From positions 1 to 64,000 of the forward strand of contig JAPOWV010000027.1 in the NCBI GenBank assembly GCA_026707445.1: 64,000 bases of DNA. Direction: 5' to 3'. Both the position numbers and the translations under genes were made by a program. The stretch is from Gammaproteobacteria bacterium. Lineage in GTDB: Bacteria; Pseudomonadota; Gammaproteobacteria; Steroidobacterales; Foliamicaceae. Each line of letters starts with the position of its first letter. Within the stretch, counting starts at the first letter, position 1. Shown in pieces: positions 32,863 to 41,633 of this stretch. The notes under the pieces were generated by a model, which was not told where the DNA came from, searched no databases, and saw nothing but the letters and a program-made list of their open reading frames with translations.

Positions 32863-34316
32863 CAGGTCTTCTCCTCGTTGGGCGCCGGCGCGCCCTTCCA
32901 GAAATACCGCCGGTAACCTCTGTGCGAGTCTATCGCGTGAATCCGGAACACGAACCTCAGGCGCAAGCCTACCTGCATCTGCTTCAGCGGGCACTCGGTG
33001 AACTCCATCAGCACGCGCGCGCCGCTTTCCGTCGACGCCAGACCGTACTGCAGCGGTGGATGCGGGGTATAGGCCAGCCAGTCCTGCGTAAAGGAAGTGA
33101 CGGTTCCCGGTTCGTCGGCAAGCAGCACCACTTCCTGCTCGCCCTCGGCATTGCAGTCCGGGTTAACGCAGCGCGAACTGCGCGGGAACTGGACCGTATT
33201 GCAGACCGGGCAGCGGCCCCCCGCAAACCCGGTAAGTTCGGCACGGTGCCGGTCGAAGACACTGAGCTGCGTCTTGGCGTCCGCTTCGGCCCGCATGCCG
33301 AAATCCATCGGCAGCAGGCCGCTGAAACTCAAGTACTTGGTGTAGGCGCTCTCCGGCCTTGGCGGCGACAGCGCCAGGCGGTGGGCGTTGCGCTGCTGCC
33401 ATCGGGGCAGGTTCCCGGTGGCCTTCAGCAGCAGGGCGATCCCGCCCTGCGCAAAACCGACCAACAGGACCAGATCGCCCGGGCTCGATTCCGCCAGCGC
33501 ATCCACCGTGAGCAGAAGCGGGTGCGGGGCGCCGGTGTCGCCGACATCCCCGAGCCGGCCGTCCTGCACCGCTTCGGGCGGCAGGCCCAGCGCCTTGGCC
33601 ATCGCCGCGGTCATTCGCGGCGGCGCGGCCGGCAGGACCAGACGGGCCAGTTGCCCCGGCGCTACTCCGGCTTTCTTCAGGACGCCCTGAACCAGCTTGG
33701 GAATGATTTCGCGCAAGCCCCGGTCGCGGATCCAGCGCTCTTCCCAGCGGTAGTCGAAATCTTCTCCGCTGCCGCGGAACTGGTCGACGAAGTCCCGCGT
33801 CAGCCGGTACTCGGCCACGACATCGGCGATGGAGCCTTCGCGGCCCAGCAGCAGCGCCGCCGAGCCGTGCCCGTACTGCAGTTCCTGCACGCTGGCGGGC
33901 TTTGCCCGGCGTGCATCCGCGGCAACCACGAGAGCCTGCCTGTCACCCCGCAGCACCTCGCACAAGGCCTGCATCCCGGCGTTGCGGGAGTTTCCGAGGT
34001 CCACCGCCGCCAGTTGTTCGGACAGGTTCAGCGCTTCTCCGATAACGGTTGCGCTTTGCCTGTCCGCAAAGGGGGGCGTCGTCGAGGCGAAGTACAAGCG
34101 ACTGACGTCGTCCCGCGAGCGACCGGCAAGGCAACGGCGCGCTGCCTCGACGCCCATGGTGAGGCTGTCCTCGTCCCAGTTGCACATGCTGCGCGACCCT
34201 CTCGCCAGTCCCTTGAGCGCCGGGTTGGCCCAGGAATTGGCGGCGAAGATGGCGCCCCGGTCGAGCCGCATGGACGGCACATAGGCGGCCGCATCGACGA
34301 TGCCCAGCCTGTTCAC
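32862..34316 (-). CDS. Ketosynthase-like (HMG-CoA synthase-fold)/DUF35 OB-fold fusion protein
   Basis: A 484-residue protein with a thiolase-fold N-terminal domain of about 330 residues, related to archaeal HMG-CoA synthase. It is followed by a DUF35 domain with a zinc ribbon (CPVCNTVQFPRSSRCVNPDC) and an OB-fold. The position of the catalytic cysteine of archaeal HMG-CoA synthase (segment DLEFACKAG, from memory) reads DLGNSRNAG here, with Arg111 in place of Cys; the downstream catalytic histidine is also not evident. The N-terminal domain is therefore probably a non-catalytic partner of the thiolase encoded in the ATGA overlap. The start is GTG at 34316. Confidence 0.85.
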   Translation of the reverse strand: MNRLGIVDAAAYVPSMRLDRGAIFAANSWANPALKGLARGSRSMCNWDEDSLTMGVEAARRCLAGRSRDDVSRLYFASTTPPFADRQSATVIGEALNLSEQLAAVDLGNSRNAGMQALCEVLRGDRQALVVAADARRAKPASVQELQYGHGSAALLLGREGSIADVVAEYRLTRDFVDQFRGSGEDFDYRWEERWIRDRGLREIIPKLVQGVLKKAGVAPGQLARLVLPAAPPRMTAAMAKALGLPPEAVQDGRLGDVGDTGAPHPLLLTVDALAESSPGDLVLLVGFAQGGIALLLKATGNLPRWQQRNAHRLALSPPRPESAYTKYLSFSGLLPMDFGMRAEADAKTQLSVFDRHRAELTGFAGGRCPVCNTVQFPRSSRCVNPDCNAEGEQEVVLLADEPGTVTSFTQDWLAYTPHPPLQYGLASTESGARVLMEFTECPLKQMQVGLRLRFVFRIHAIDSHRGYRRYFWKGAPAPNEEKT

Positions 34317-34358
34317 GACGGTCAGCCGCTTCCGGACGAGGTCTCTCGCGCCATGCCG

Positions 34359-35213
34359 CTAGCCGAAGGAAGCGGGGTTGGCGGTCAGTTGTCCGGGGAA
34401 CAGCCGGTCGGCGCGCTCGCGATAGGCTTCGGACACCTCGTCCACCGAGTTCAGCTTGCAGCCGGACGAATGCCAGATGAGGTGGCCGGCCCGGCCCTGC
34501 ATGCCCATCCACGGCAGCCACGGCGAGAAATAGGTGGAAGAAAAGCTGCTGCGCAGGCTATCGATACCGGGATCGGCGAAGTCCTCCCTGCGGCAGAACA
34601 TGGTCATGGCCTCCAGCCACGGTTGCGGCGCACGCGTCATCGCCCGGCTCGCCATGAGCCATACGTGCGGGCCGGAAACCTTCCAGTCCCAGTTCCAGCG
34701 CCGAAGTTCGCCGGAAGGGTCGATATGCTCCGCGAAGATCATTCCCTCGTTCGTGTAGCGGGCCCCGTCGGGACCGCCAAGAATGTTTGCGCTCACCGGG
34801 ATCGTTTCCCCGGTATAGGGATTGGCGAACTCCTCGAGCATTTCATCCGTGGCGGGATCCTTGAAGAAGGTCAGGGTACGGCTGCTGATGGAATACTCTC
34901 CGTTGCCGAGCGGTCGCGGCCAGTAGATTTCCGTTCCCTCAAGGTTGAGAATGTGGTTGGGGCGCTCCTCGCCCACCTGGGCATAGATTCGCCCCATGTA
35001 CCACCAGGGCGAGTCCTGCTCCCCGAGACTCGCCTGAACGCGCAACCAGGCTTTCAGCCAGCCCTCCCTGTCGCCAGCCGCGGGGAAAAATCCGCCTCCG
35101 TCGGCAGCTCCCGACTCGATGCTCAGCGCGGTGGCCAGGCCAAGCCCTCCCAGCCCTCCGAGCATTACGCGCCGGGACAGGCCGTAATGCGCAGTTGAAT
35201 TGTCGTGATTCAT
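34359..35213 (-). CDS. Tat-exported DUF1838 family protein
   Basis: A 284-residue protein with a twin-arginine signal (LSRRVMLGGLGGLGLATAL) at residues 12-30, so it should be exported folded. The remainder is rich in Trp, Tyr and Phe and resembles the DUF1838 family, whose function is unknown. The ATG at 35213 is chosen because it gives a normal n-region. It lies 42 bp upstream of the ketosynthase-like/DUF35 gene and downstream of an NTF2-like gene on the same strand. Together these suggest a small catabolic set, but no substrate can be named. Confidence 0.75.
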   Translation of the reverse strand: MNHDNSTAHYGLSRRVMLGGLGGLGLATALSIESGAADGGGFFPAAGDREGWLKAWLRVQASLGEQDSPWWYMGRIYAQVGEERPNHILNLEGTEIYWPRPLGNGEYSISSRTLTFFKDPATDEMLEEFANPYTGETIPVSANILGGPDGARYTNEGMIFAEHIDPSGELRRWNWDWKVSGPHVWLMASRAMTRAPQPWLEAMTMFCRREDFADPGIDSLRSSFSSTYFSPWLPWMGMQGRAGHLIWHSSGCKLNSVDEVSEAYRERADRLFPGQLTANPASFG

Positions 35214-35268
35214 CCGGATTCTCCGCCGGCCTCCCATACGGGCCGCGCGGCGCCAATGATATAGGCGC

Positions 35269-35688
35269 CTACTCGGTGATCGGCGGAACGCCTGCGGGCG
35301 CCATTCCTTCGTGGTGGTGCACGATGCGCCAGCCGTTCGGCGTGCGCAGAAGCACGTCGGTAATGCGCACGCGTCCGGAGGTCGCGTTGGGCGGCTCGTA
35401 GGTGAATTCCAGCCAGTAGCGCGCCACGGCGACGTCGTCGTATACGTCCAGCTTCAAGGGATCGATGCTGATGCTCAGGCGGCCTCGCGCCATCGACTGC
35501 GTCTTGTCGCGCTCATGAAAGGCTTCGCGCTCCTCCCTGCCCTCGATCAACTCGGGCTCGAACAGATCCCATAGCGTGCAATCGTCGTGCAGCAAGTCTT
35601 CCATGCCCTGTACGTCGCGACCCGCAAAGGAGTCGAAGACCCCCTGGATCAGGTTCCAGATCTCATGCTGTCCCGCTCGCTTGTTCAT
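35269..35688 (-). CDS. NTF2-like (SnoaL-type) protein
   Basis: A 139-residue protein matching the cone-shaped NTF2/SnoaL fold: an N-terminal helix (IWNLIQGVFDSFAGRDVQGMEDLL), a strand with DDCTLWDLF, and C-terminal beta-strands ending with GWRIVHHHEGMAP. Members include isomerases, dehydratases and binding proteins with weak sequence conservation. It is first in a minus-strand run with the DUF1838 and thiolase genes. The 274-bp gap to glnA on the opposite strand should contain its promoter. The function is not identified. Confidence 0.75.
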   Translation of the reverse strand: MNKRAGQHEIWNLIQGVFDSFAGRDVQGMEDLLHDDCTLWDLFEPELIEGREEREAFHERDKTQSMARGRLSISIDPLKLDVYDDVAVARYWLEFTYEPPNATSGRVRITDVLLRTPNGWRIVHHHEGMAPAGVPPITE

Positions 35689-35765
35689 CTGTGCTCTCCG
35701 GTTCGCAAAGCAAGTCTAACCTCCACCGCCCGGCCCCGCAGCATGCAAGTTCTTCGCCGAAACAC

Positions 35766-35795
35766 TAGACCTGGCGGGGTGAAAGCCGCTACAAT
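35766..35795 (+). promoter_or_regulatory. Possible glnA promoter
   Basis: TACAAT at 35790-35795 is a good -10 hexamer. TAGACC at 35766-35771 is a weak -35 candidate 18 bp upstream. The site is about 165 bp upstream of the glnA start in the 274-bp gap shared with the divergent NTF2-like gene. No convincing sigma-54 element (TGGCAC-N5-TTGC) was seen. Confidence 0.3.
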
Positions 35796-35962
35796 TGTGG
35801 GCCGTGCCGCGGTAGGGAACCGTCGGCGCTGGTTTCGGTCTGTCCCCAGGTTTCTTCAGGCGCATTCTGGCGCGCCAATCAGGTGTGGGTGTGGGCGACC
35901 GGCGCGGGGCAAACTGCCGCTCCCCTGGAGAAACTTATCCGGCGTTTGGGGGCCGAATCGCA

Positions 35963-37372
35963 ATGAAATCATCCGATGTTCTTAAATTGATAGAAGAAAA
36001 GGGCGTGAGGTTTGTCGACCTCCGCTTTACCGACACCCGCGGCAAGGAGCAGCACGTCAGCGTGCCCGCGAGCGTCGTCAACGAGGAGTTCTTTGTTTCA
36101 GGGAAGATGTTTGACGGGTCTTCCATCGCCGGCTGGCGGGGTATCGACGAATCCGACATGGTCCTGATCCCGGAGGCGGACACGGCCGTCATCGACGTAT
36201 TCGCCGAGGACACGACCATGCTGCTGCGCTGCGACGTATACGAACCGGTCACGATGCAGGCCTACGCGCGCTGCCCGCGGCTGACCGCGAAGCGGGCGAT
36301 CGAGTACCTGCGCTCCACCGGAATCGGCGACGATGCCTATTTCGGGCCTGAGAACGAGTTCTTCATCTTCGATAATGTGCGCTACGGCTCCTCGCTGGAG
36401 AGCGCCTCGTACTACGTGGATTCGATCGAGGGCGCCTGGAACTCCACGCGCGAATTCGAGGAAGGCAACTACGGGCATCGGCCGGGCGTGAAAGGCGGTT
36501 ATTTCCCGGTTCCCCCGGTGGATTCGCTGCAGGACATCCGCTCCACCATTTGCCTGGCGCTCGAGGACCTGGGCCTGCCCGTGGAAGTGCATCACCACGA
36601 GGTGGCCACAGCCGGCCAGGGCGAGATCGGAGTGCGCTTCAACAGCCTGGTGACCAAGGCCGACCAGGTGCAGATTCTGAAGTACGCGGTCATGAACACC
36701 GCGCATCAGTTCGGCAAGACGGCCACATTCATGCCCAAGCCCCTGGTCGGCGACAACGGCAACGGCATGCACGTTCACCAGTCGGTCACCAGGGACGGCA
36801 ACAACGTCTTTACGGGCGATGGATACGGCGGGCTGTCCGAGGCCGGCATGTATTACATCGGCGGCATTCTCAAGCATGCGCGCGCGCTGAACGCATTCAC
36901 CAACCCGGCCACCAACAGCTACAAGCGGCTGGTGAAGGGCTTCGAGGCGCCGACGCTGCTGGCCTACTCGGCCCGCAACCGTTCGGCCGCGGTGCGTATC
37001 CCGTTTGTGGCCGACTCCCGGGCGCGCCGGGTGGAAGTGCGGTTCCCGGACAGCATGGCCAATCCGTACCTCGCGTTCGCGGCCATGCTGATGGCGGGCA
37101 TCGACGGCATCCAGAACAAGATTCATCCGGGCGACCCGGTGGACAAGGACTTGTACGACCTGCCCCCCGAGGAAGAGGCGGGGCTGCCGACCGTGGCGTT
37201 TTCGCTGGAGGAGGCGCTCGACGCATTGCGCGCCGACAACGATTTCCTCAAGGCCGGCGACGTCTTCACGGACGACCTGCTGGAAGGCTACATGGAACTC
37301 AAGGACGAGGAGTGCACCCGCCTGCGGGCCACCACCCATCCGGTCGAGTTCGAGATGTACTACAGCCTGTAG
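35963..37372 (+). CDS. glnA: Glutamine synthetase, type I
   Basis: A 469-residue enzyme that makes glutamine from glutamate and ammonia; the family forms dodecamers. It contains the segment [19 protein letters not shown], the glutamate-binding loop region ([10 protein letters not shown]), the ATP-binding segment [12 protein letters not shown] and the adenylylation site Tyr398 in DLYDLPPEE, so GlnE-type control is possible. The ATG at 35963 gives the standard N-terminus; an upstream in-frame ATG at 35885 would add non-conserved residues. A DUF4124 gene follows, a common neighbour, but ntrB and ntrC are not present next to it. Confidence 0.97.
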   Translation: MKSSDVLKLIEEKGVRFVDLRFTDTRGKEQHVSVPASVVNEEFFVSGKMFDGSSIAGWRGIDESDMVLIPEADTAVIDVFAEDTTMLLRCDVYEPVTMQAYARCPRLTAKRAIEYLRSTGIGDDAYFGPENEFFIFDNVRYGSSLESASYYVDSIEGAWNSTREFEEGNYGHRPGVKGGYFPVPPVDSLQDIRSTICLALEDLGLPVEVHHHEVATAGQGEIGVRFNSLVTKADQVQILKYAVMNTAHQFGKTATFMPKPLVGDNGNGMHVHQSVTRDGNNVFTGDGYGGLSEAGMYYIGGILKHARALNAFTNPATNSYKRLVKGFEAPTLLAYSARNRSAAVRIPFVADSRARRVEVRFPDSMANPYLAFAAMLMAGIDGIQNKIHPGDPVDKDLYDLPPEEEAGLPTVAFSLEEALDALRADNDFLKAGDVFTDDLLEGYMELKDEECTRLRATTHPVEFEMYYSL

Positions 37373-37412
37373 TACTTCTCGAGATGCCACGGGACGGAGT
37401 CCAGGGAGGACC

Positions 37413-37967
37413 ATGAAGAAAGGGTTGGCGGGCCTGTTGTTGATGGCGGGCCTGCCGCCCGCACTGCAGGCGCAGGAGATCTGGTGCCAGGTGGATGAGA
37501 GCGGTTCCGCACGTTACGCGGACCGGCCCTTTGTGGGCGCTGTCCCGGTGGATTTGCCCGAGACGTCCGGCTGGGCCGGCCGGGCCGCTGATGCCCCTGG
37601 CAATGAGGAGCGCGGCCCGAAAGCGGCCGTCCCTCGGGGAGGCGCAGAACCGGAGCTTGCGATTGTGCGACCCGCTCCGGAAGAGACGGTCCGGGGATCC
37701 GGCGGCGCGCTCGACGTCACGGTTGCAACGGGCCGGGAGTTCGGGTCCGGCAGCCGCCTCGTGCTGGAGCTGGACGGCGTGGAGGCGGGATGGCGCGGCG
37801 ATCCGCCGACAGTGACGCTCAACGAGGTCTGGCGGGGCGAACATCGCTTGCGCGCGAGGCTGCTTGACGCACGGGGCGAGGAACTTGCCTCAAGCGAGGA
37901 AATCCGCTTCTACAAGCGGGAAGCATCGGTCACCAAACCGGTTCCGTCCGCAATCCAGAACCCGTAG
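37413..37967 (+). CDS. Secreted DUF4124-domain protein
   Basis: A 184-residue protein with a Sec signal peptide (MKKGLAGLLLMAGLPPALQA) followed by the DUF4124 motif with WCQVDESGSARYADRPF near residues 24-40. The C-terminal half has strand-rich segments (SRLVLELDGVEAGW). DUF4124 proteins are small periplasmic proteins of unknown function that often sit directly after glnA in gammaproteobacteria. It begins 40 bp after glnA behind a ribosome-binding site (CAGGGAGGACC) and is convergent with pyrD. Confidence 0.8.
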   Translation: MKKGLAGLLLMAGLPPALQAQEIWCQVDESGSARYADRPFVGAVPVDLPETSGWAGRAADAPGNEERGPKAAVPRGGAEPELAIVRPAPEETVRGSGGALDVTVATGREFGSGSRLVLELDGVEAGWRGDPPTVTLNEVWRGEHRLRARLLDARGEELASSEEIRFYKREASVTKPVPSAIQNP

Positions 37968-37995
37968 CGTTCTCCGTCAGTCGTTCTGATATCGA

Positions 37996-38958
37996 TCAGC
38001 CGGAAAGCGGACTGTCTTCGACACCCGGTTGAAGGTTGAGCGCTCCGGTGAGTTCGCTCACATTGCCGATCCCGTGCTCGGCAAGGTATTCGGCGATGCC
38101 TGCATTGATCTTCCTGCACACCAGCGGATCGTAGAACAGCGCGGTTCCCACGCCCACCGTGGTGGCGCCGGCCAGCAGAAACTCGATTGCGTCGGCGGCA
38201 TTCATGACGCCGCCCTGGCCGATGATCGGAGCGTGGTATTTTCGCGCGACCTGATAGGTCTGATAGACCTTCAGCAGCGCCAGCGGCTTGATGGCCGGCC
38301 CCGACAGGCCGCCCTGCACGTTTCCGATCACCGGGCGGCGGCTTTGCGCGTCGATCGCCATGCCCATCAGCGTGTTGATCACGGCCAGGCCGTCGGCGCC
38401 CGCTTCCAGGCAGCGACGCGCATTCTCGGCGATATCGGTCTGGTTAGGCGAGAGCTTTGCAATCAGGGGCTTTGCCGTGGCCGCCCGGCAGGCTTCCACC
38501 ACCCTGGCGGACATGTCCGGATCGTTGCCGAACGCCACGCCGCCTTCGCGAACGTTGGGACAGGAAATGTTGATCTCCATGCCCTGCATCGGCGTATCGT
38601 CAAACCGCCGCGTGACTTCGGCGTACTCTTCGACCGTGCTGCCGCAGATGTTCGCGAACCAGCACGTTTCTTCGTAGTCGAGTCCGGGCGCAATGTCGCG
38701 AACGACCGCATCCACGCCGGGATTCTGAAGACCGATGGCGTTGAGCATCCCGCCGGCGGTTTCCCAGAGGCGGTGGCCCTTGTTGCCCAGGCGCGGCTTC
38801 AGCGTGGTGCCCTTGCAGACGATGGCTCCCGCGTCGGAGTTGGAGAAACCTTCGACCCGCGTGTATTCGTCGCCGAAACCCACGCAACCGGACAACAGTA
38901 CGATCGGCGAGTTCAGCCGCAGGCCGCAGAAATCGACGGAGAGCGGGGAGTTGCTCAT
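37996..38958 (-). CDS. pyrD: Dihydroorotate dehydrogenase, class 1B-like
   Basis: A 320-residue FMN enzyme of pyrimidine synthesis. The catalytic cysteine motif of class 1 enzymes is present as MEINISCPNV, with class 1 segments such as KLSPNQTDIAE, NTLMGMAID and GGLSGPAIKP. Class 1B enzymes usually pair with the iron-sulphur subunit PyrK, which is not encoded nearby. Many gammaproteobacteria instead use membrane class 2 enzyme. It shares an ATGA overlap with gpsA. A related enzyme such as a dihydropyrimidine dehydrogenase subunit is a less likely alternative. Confidence 0.82.
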   Translation of the reverse strand: MSNSPLSVDFCGLRLNSPIVLLSGCVGFGDEYTRVEGFSNSDAGAIVCKGTTLKPRLGNKGHRLWETAGGMLNAIGLQNPGVDAVVRDIAPGLDYEETCWFANICGSTVEEYAEVTRRFDDTPMQGMEINISCPNVREGGVAFGNDPDMSARVVEACRAATAKPLIAKLSPNQTDIAENARRCLEAGADGLAVINTLMGMAIDAQSRRPVIGNVQGGLSGPAIKPLALLKVYQTYQVARKYHAPIIGQGGVMNAADAIEFLLAGATTVGVGTALFYDPLVCRKINAGIAEYLAEHGIGNVSELTGALNLQPGVEDSPLSG

Positions 38959-39965
38959 GCAGCCGCTACCGGCACTTCGTCCTCGGACTTCAGCGGCCGG
39001 CTCAAAAGCGCCTTGAGCACCTTTCCGGGGTCCCGTCCGCGGTGCAGCACCTGGTAGACCTGTTCCGAAATCGGCAGGTCAAGATCAAGGCGGCGCGACA
39101 GGCGATGCACGGCGTCGGCAGCATAAAGCCCCTCGGCGACTTGTCCAAGTTCCTCCAGCGCCTTCTCGACCGACGTGCCGCGCGCCACCTTCAGCCCCAG
39201 CCGCCGGTTGCGGGATTGATCGTCGGAGCATGTCAGCGCCAGGTCGCCGAGGCCCGCCAGGCCCATGAAACTGCTGGCGCGCCCCCCAAGGGCCACGCCC
39301 AGGCGCACGATCTCCGCCAGGCCGCGACACAGCAGCGCCGCCCGGGCATTGGCGCCGTAACCCAGGCCGTCCGAAAGGCCGGCCCCGATCGCGATCACGT
39401 TCTTTGTGGCGCCGCCCACCTCGACGCCTGTCAGGTCGGCGGAAACATAGGCCCGCACCGCGCCCGAGTTGAGCTTCAGGGCCAACCAGCGGGCCAGCTC
39501 GGCACTCCCGGAAGCCACTGTGATCGCGGCCGGCTGGCCGGCGGCGACTTCGGTTGCGAATGTGGGGCCGGACACCGCCGCCAGCGGGAAATTCGCTCCA
39601 AGTTCCTCGGCCGCCACCTGGTGCGCAAGAAGCCCGCTTTCGACTTCCAGGCCCTTGGAGGCGCAGCACAGCCGCACGCCGCGCGCGAGCAGGGGCTTGA
39701 GCCGGCGGAAGGTCTCCCGCAAGGCCGCGCTGGGCGTCACCAGCAAGACGCACTCCGCGCCCCGGACGACCGTTTCCAGTTCCTCCACGGGCTGAACGCA
39801 GTTCGGGAGGGAAACGCCGGGAAGGTATCGTTTGTTTTCCCGGTCCGACAGGAGATTCGCGACGTGTGCGCGGTCAATGTCCCAGAGCTTCGCCGGCCAG
39901 CCGGCCCTGCCCAGATGGACCGCCAGCGCCGTGCCCCATGCGCCGGCGCCGATTATCGCGAACAT
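38955..39965 (-). CDS. gpsA: NAD(P)-dependent glycerol-3-phosphate dehydrogenase
   Basis: A 336-residue enzyme that reduces dihydroxyacetone phosphate to glycerol 3-phosphate for phospholipids. The N-terminal nucleotide-binding motif is IIGAGAWGTALAVHL. The catalytic-domain segment GGATKNVIAIGAGLSDGLGYGANARAAL contains the conserved lysine. The ATG at 39965 is used because it starts directly at the Rossmann strand. It follows the rhodanese gene by 13 bp; the grxC and secB genes often found between yibN and gpsA are missing. Confidence 0.95.
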   Translation of the reverse strand: MFAIIGAGAWGTALAVHLGRAGWPAKLWDIDRAHVANLLSDRENKRYLPGVSLPNCVQPVEELETVVRGAECVLLVTPSAALRETFRRLKPLLARGVRLCCASKGLEVESGLLAHQVAAEELGANFPLAAVSGPTFATEVAAGQPAAITVASGSAELARWLALKLNSGAVRAYVSADLTGVEVGGATKNVIAIGAGLSDGLGYGANARAALLCRGLAEIVRLGVALGGRASSFMGLAGLGDLALTCSDDQSRNRRLGLKVARGTSVEKALEELGQVAEGLYAADAVHRLSRRLDLDLPISEQVYQVLHRGRDPGKVLKALLSRPLKSEDEVPVAAA

Positions 39966-39978
39966 GGAATTCGGCGGA

Positions 39979-40407
39979 CTATTTCCGCCGGCCCCGCCCA
40001 ACGATCACCGGCAGATTGTCCCGCTGCCAGGCGGCCAGCCCGCCCTTCAGGCAGAACACCTGTTCGGAACCCTTCTTGCGCAGTTCCTGCGCCAGCCGTC
40101 CGCTGGCCGAGCCGTTGTCGCACACCAGCAACACCGTCTTGCCGGACTTGAACTTCGGCGCTGCGGGCACGTCCACGGCCCGAATATTGCGGGCATTGGG
40201 AATATGGCCCTGGCCGAAGGCCTGCGGCTCCCGCAAATCGAATATGGCCGCACCCTTGTTGATGGCCTGTACCGCAACGTCGGGGGCCAGCGCGCTCACG
40301 CCCAGGGCCCGCAGGCGCACTTCGTTGAAAAGTGCGGCCAGCAGAGTGCCCACCACGCCCAGGCTGAGCCAGGGGTGAGCGGTTGCGAATTCGATCAGGC
40401 GTCCCAT
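39979..40407 (-). CDS. yibN: Membrane-anchored rhodanese-like protein (YibN-type)
   Basis: A 142-residue protein with an N-terminal membrane helix (PWLSLGVVGTLLAALFNEV) and a single rhodanese domain. The active-site loop is LLVCDNGSASGR with the persulfide-carrying cysteine. YibN-type proteins are sulfurtransferase-like and usually neighbour secB-gpsA. It is divergent from the EnvC-like gene, as in many gammaproteobacteria. The natural acceptor is unknown. Confidence 0.88.
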   Translation of the reverse strand: MGRLIEFATAHPWLSLGVVGTLLAALFNEVRLRALGVSALAPDVAVQAINKGAAIFDLREPQAFGQGHIPNARNIRAVDVPAAPKFKSGKTVLLVCDNGSASGRLAQELRKKGSEQVFCLKGGLAAWQRDNLPVIVGRGRRK

Positions 40408-40445
40408 TTCGGCGAAGAAATTATAACGAGACCGATATAATTTCC

Positions 40446-41633
40446 ATGCCCGCCCGCCCCACCCCTTTCCGCAGCAATCGTCTCATCGCCAAGCCGAGTT
40501 CTCACGCCGCAATGAGAGGCGCCATCGCAGGCCTTCTTGCCCTACCGATCCTGGCCGCCGCACAGGCCGCGGACGAGGACCGGGAGCTGGCCCAACTGCT
40601 CGGGCGCATCGAGGCGATCGAGCAGAAGCTCGATCAGGACATGCGGGCGAAAGGCGAAGCGGAAGCCGAACTCAGGGATGCGGAAACAGAAATCATGCGC
40701 TTGCGGGAGGAGTCCGTCGAAGTGGAGCGGCAACTCGCAATGGGCCGGCAAAAGCGGTCCCGGCTGGAGGCCGATCTCACCCGCAATGGAGAATCCGGCC
40801 GCCAGGCCCGTCAAGACCTGGCGGCGGCAATGCGCCTTGCCTGGCGCTCCGGCAGCCAGGAAGAGTTGAAGGCGCTGCTGAGCGGCGAGAGTGCCGGAGC
40901 AGTGGACCGCCGGCTGGCCTGGGCCGGCATGCTGGTCGGATCCTGGACACGGCGGGCCGGGGATTCGGCCCGATTGGCGGGAGAGAGGCTCTCATTGACC
41001 GCAGAGTCGGGCAGCGTGGAGCGGGATCTGGCGGATTTGCAATCGCGAAGAGCCGGGCAGATTCGCAGACTGGAACAGGCCGCGGCCCGGCGCAGGGCCA
41101 CTGTTGCGGGGCTTGCCAGGCGTATAGGCGCGGCCGGGGAAGAGATCGAGCGGCTCCGGAGCCGGGCGGCCACGCTCGCTTCCCTGGTCGAGAATCTGGG
41201 GGAAGTGGTCGAGGAGCACCCACCGGCGGCCCTGCCCTCGATCACCGCCGCGCGCGGTCAATTGTCCTGGCCGGTCGTAGGTCGCGTTGTACGGCGTTTC
41301 GGGGCCGGGCTGGGCGCCGGCCGGGCAAGCTGGGACGGCATCCTTCTCGAGGCCGCCGAGGGCGCGCCGGTGCGGGCGCCGCACGCCGGGCGCGTAGTGT
41401 TTGCGGACTGGGTGCGCGGGCTGGGATTTCTGCTGGTGCTGGACCACGGAGAGAACATCCTGAGCCTGTATGCATACAATGACCGCCTGGTGGGCAGGAA
41501 GGGCGAAACGGTGGACAAGGGACAGTTGATCGCCCACGCCGGCAGTTCCGGGGGGCGTCCGCAACCCGGCCTTTATTTCGAGATACGCCTGAACGGCAAG
41601 CCCCAGGATCCGGTTCGATGGCTGAGCAGGTAA
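40446..41633 (+). CDS. envC: EnvC-like murein hydrolase activator (degenerate M23 domain)
   Basis: A 395-residue periplasmic protein with a signal segment (GAIAGLLALPILAAAQA), two long coiled coils spanning about residues 45-230, and a C-terminal LytM/M23-like domain from about residue 270. The zinc ligands of active M23 peptidases are missing: RASWDGI stands where a histidine-containing motif is expected, and YFEIRL replaces the HxH motif. That is the EnvC pattern, an activator of cell-division amidases rather than an enzyme. The ATG at 40512 is an alternative start that would place the signal peptide directly at the N-terminus. Confidence 0.88.
   Translation: MPARPTPFRSNRLIAKPSSHAAMRGAIAGLLALPILAAAQAADEDRELAQLLGRIEAIEQKLDQDMRAKGEAEAELRDAETEIMRLREESVEVERQLAMGRQKRSRLEADLTRNGESGRQARQDLAAAMRLAWRSGSQEELKALLSGESAGAVDRRLAWAGMLVGSWTRRAGDSARLAGERLSLTAESGSVERDLADLQSRRAGQIRRLEQAAARRRATVAGLARRIGAAGEEIERLRSRAATLASLVENLGEVVEEHPPAALPSITAARGQLSWPVVGRVVRRFGAGLGAGRASWDGILLEAAEGAPVRAPHAGRVVFADWVRGLGFLLVLDHGENILSLYAYNDRLVGRKGETVDKGQLIAHAGSSGGRPQPGLYFEIRLNGKPQDPVRWLSR

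Noticed and set aside
32922-35198. A 758-codon + strand frame opposite the ketosynthase-like and DUF1838 genes
   Set aside because: It has no recognisable motif and the composition of an antisense shadow. The minus-strand genes have clear motifs and overlapping starts.
35850-35900. Sigma-54 promoter for glnA
   Set aside because: TGGCGCGCCAATC superficially resembles the -24 element but the -12 TTGC is missing.
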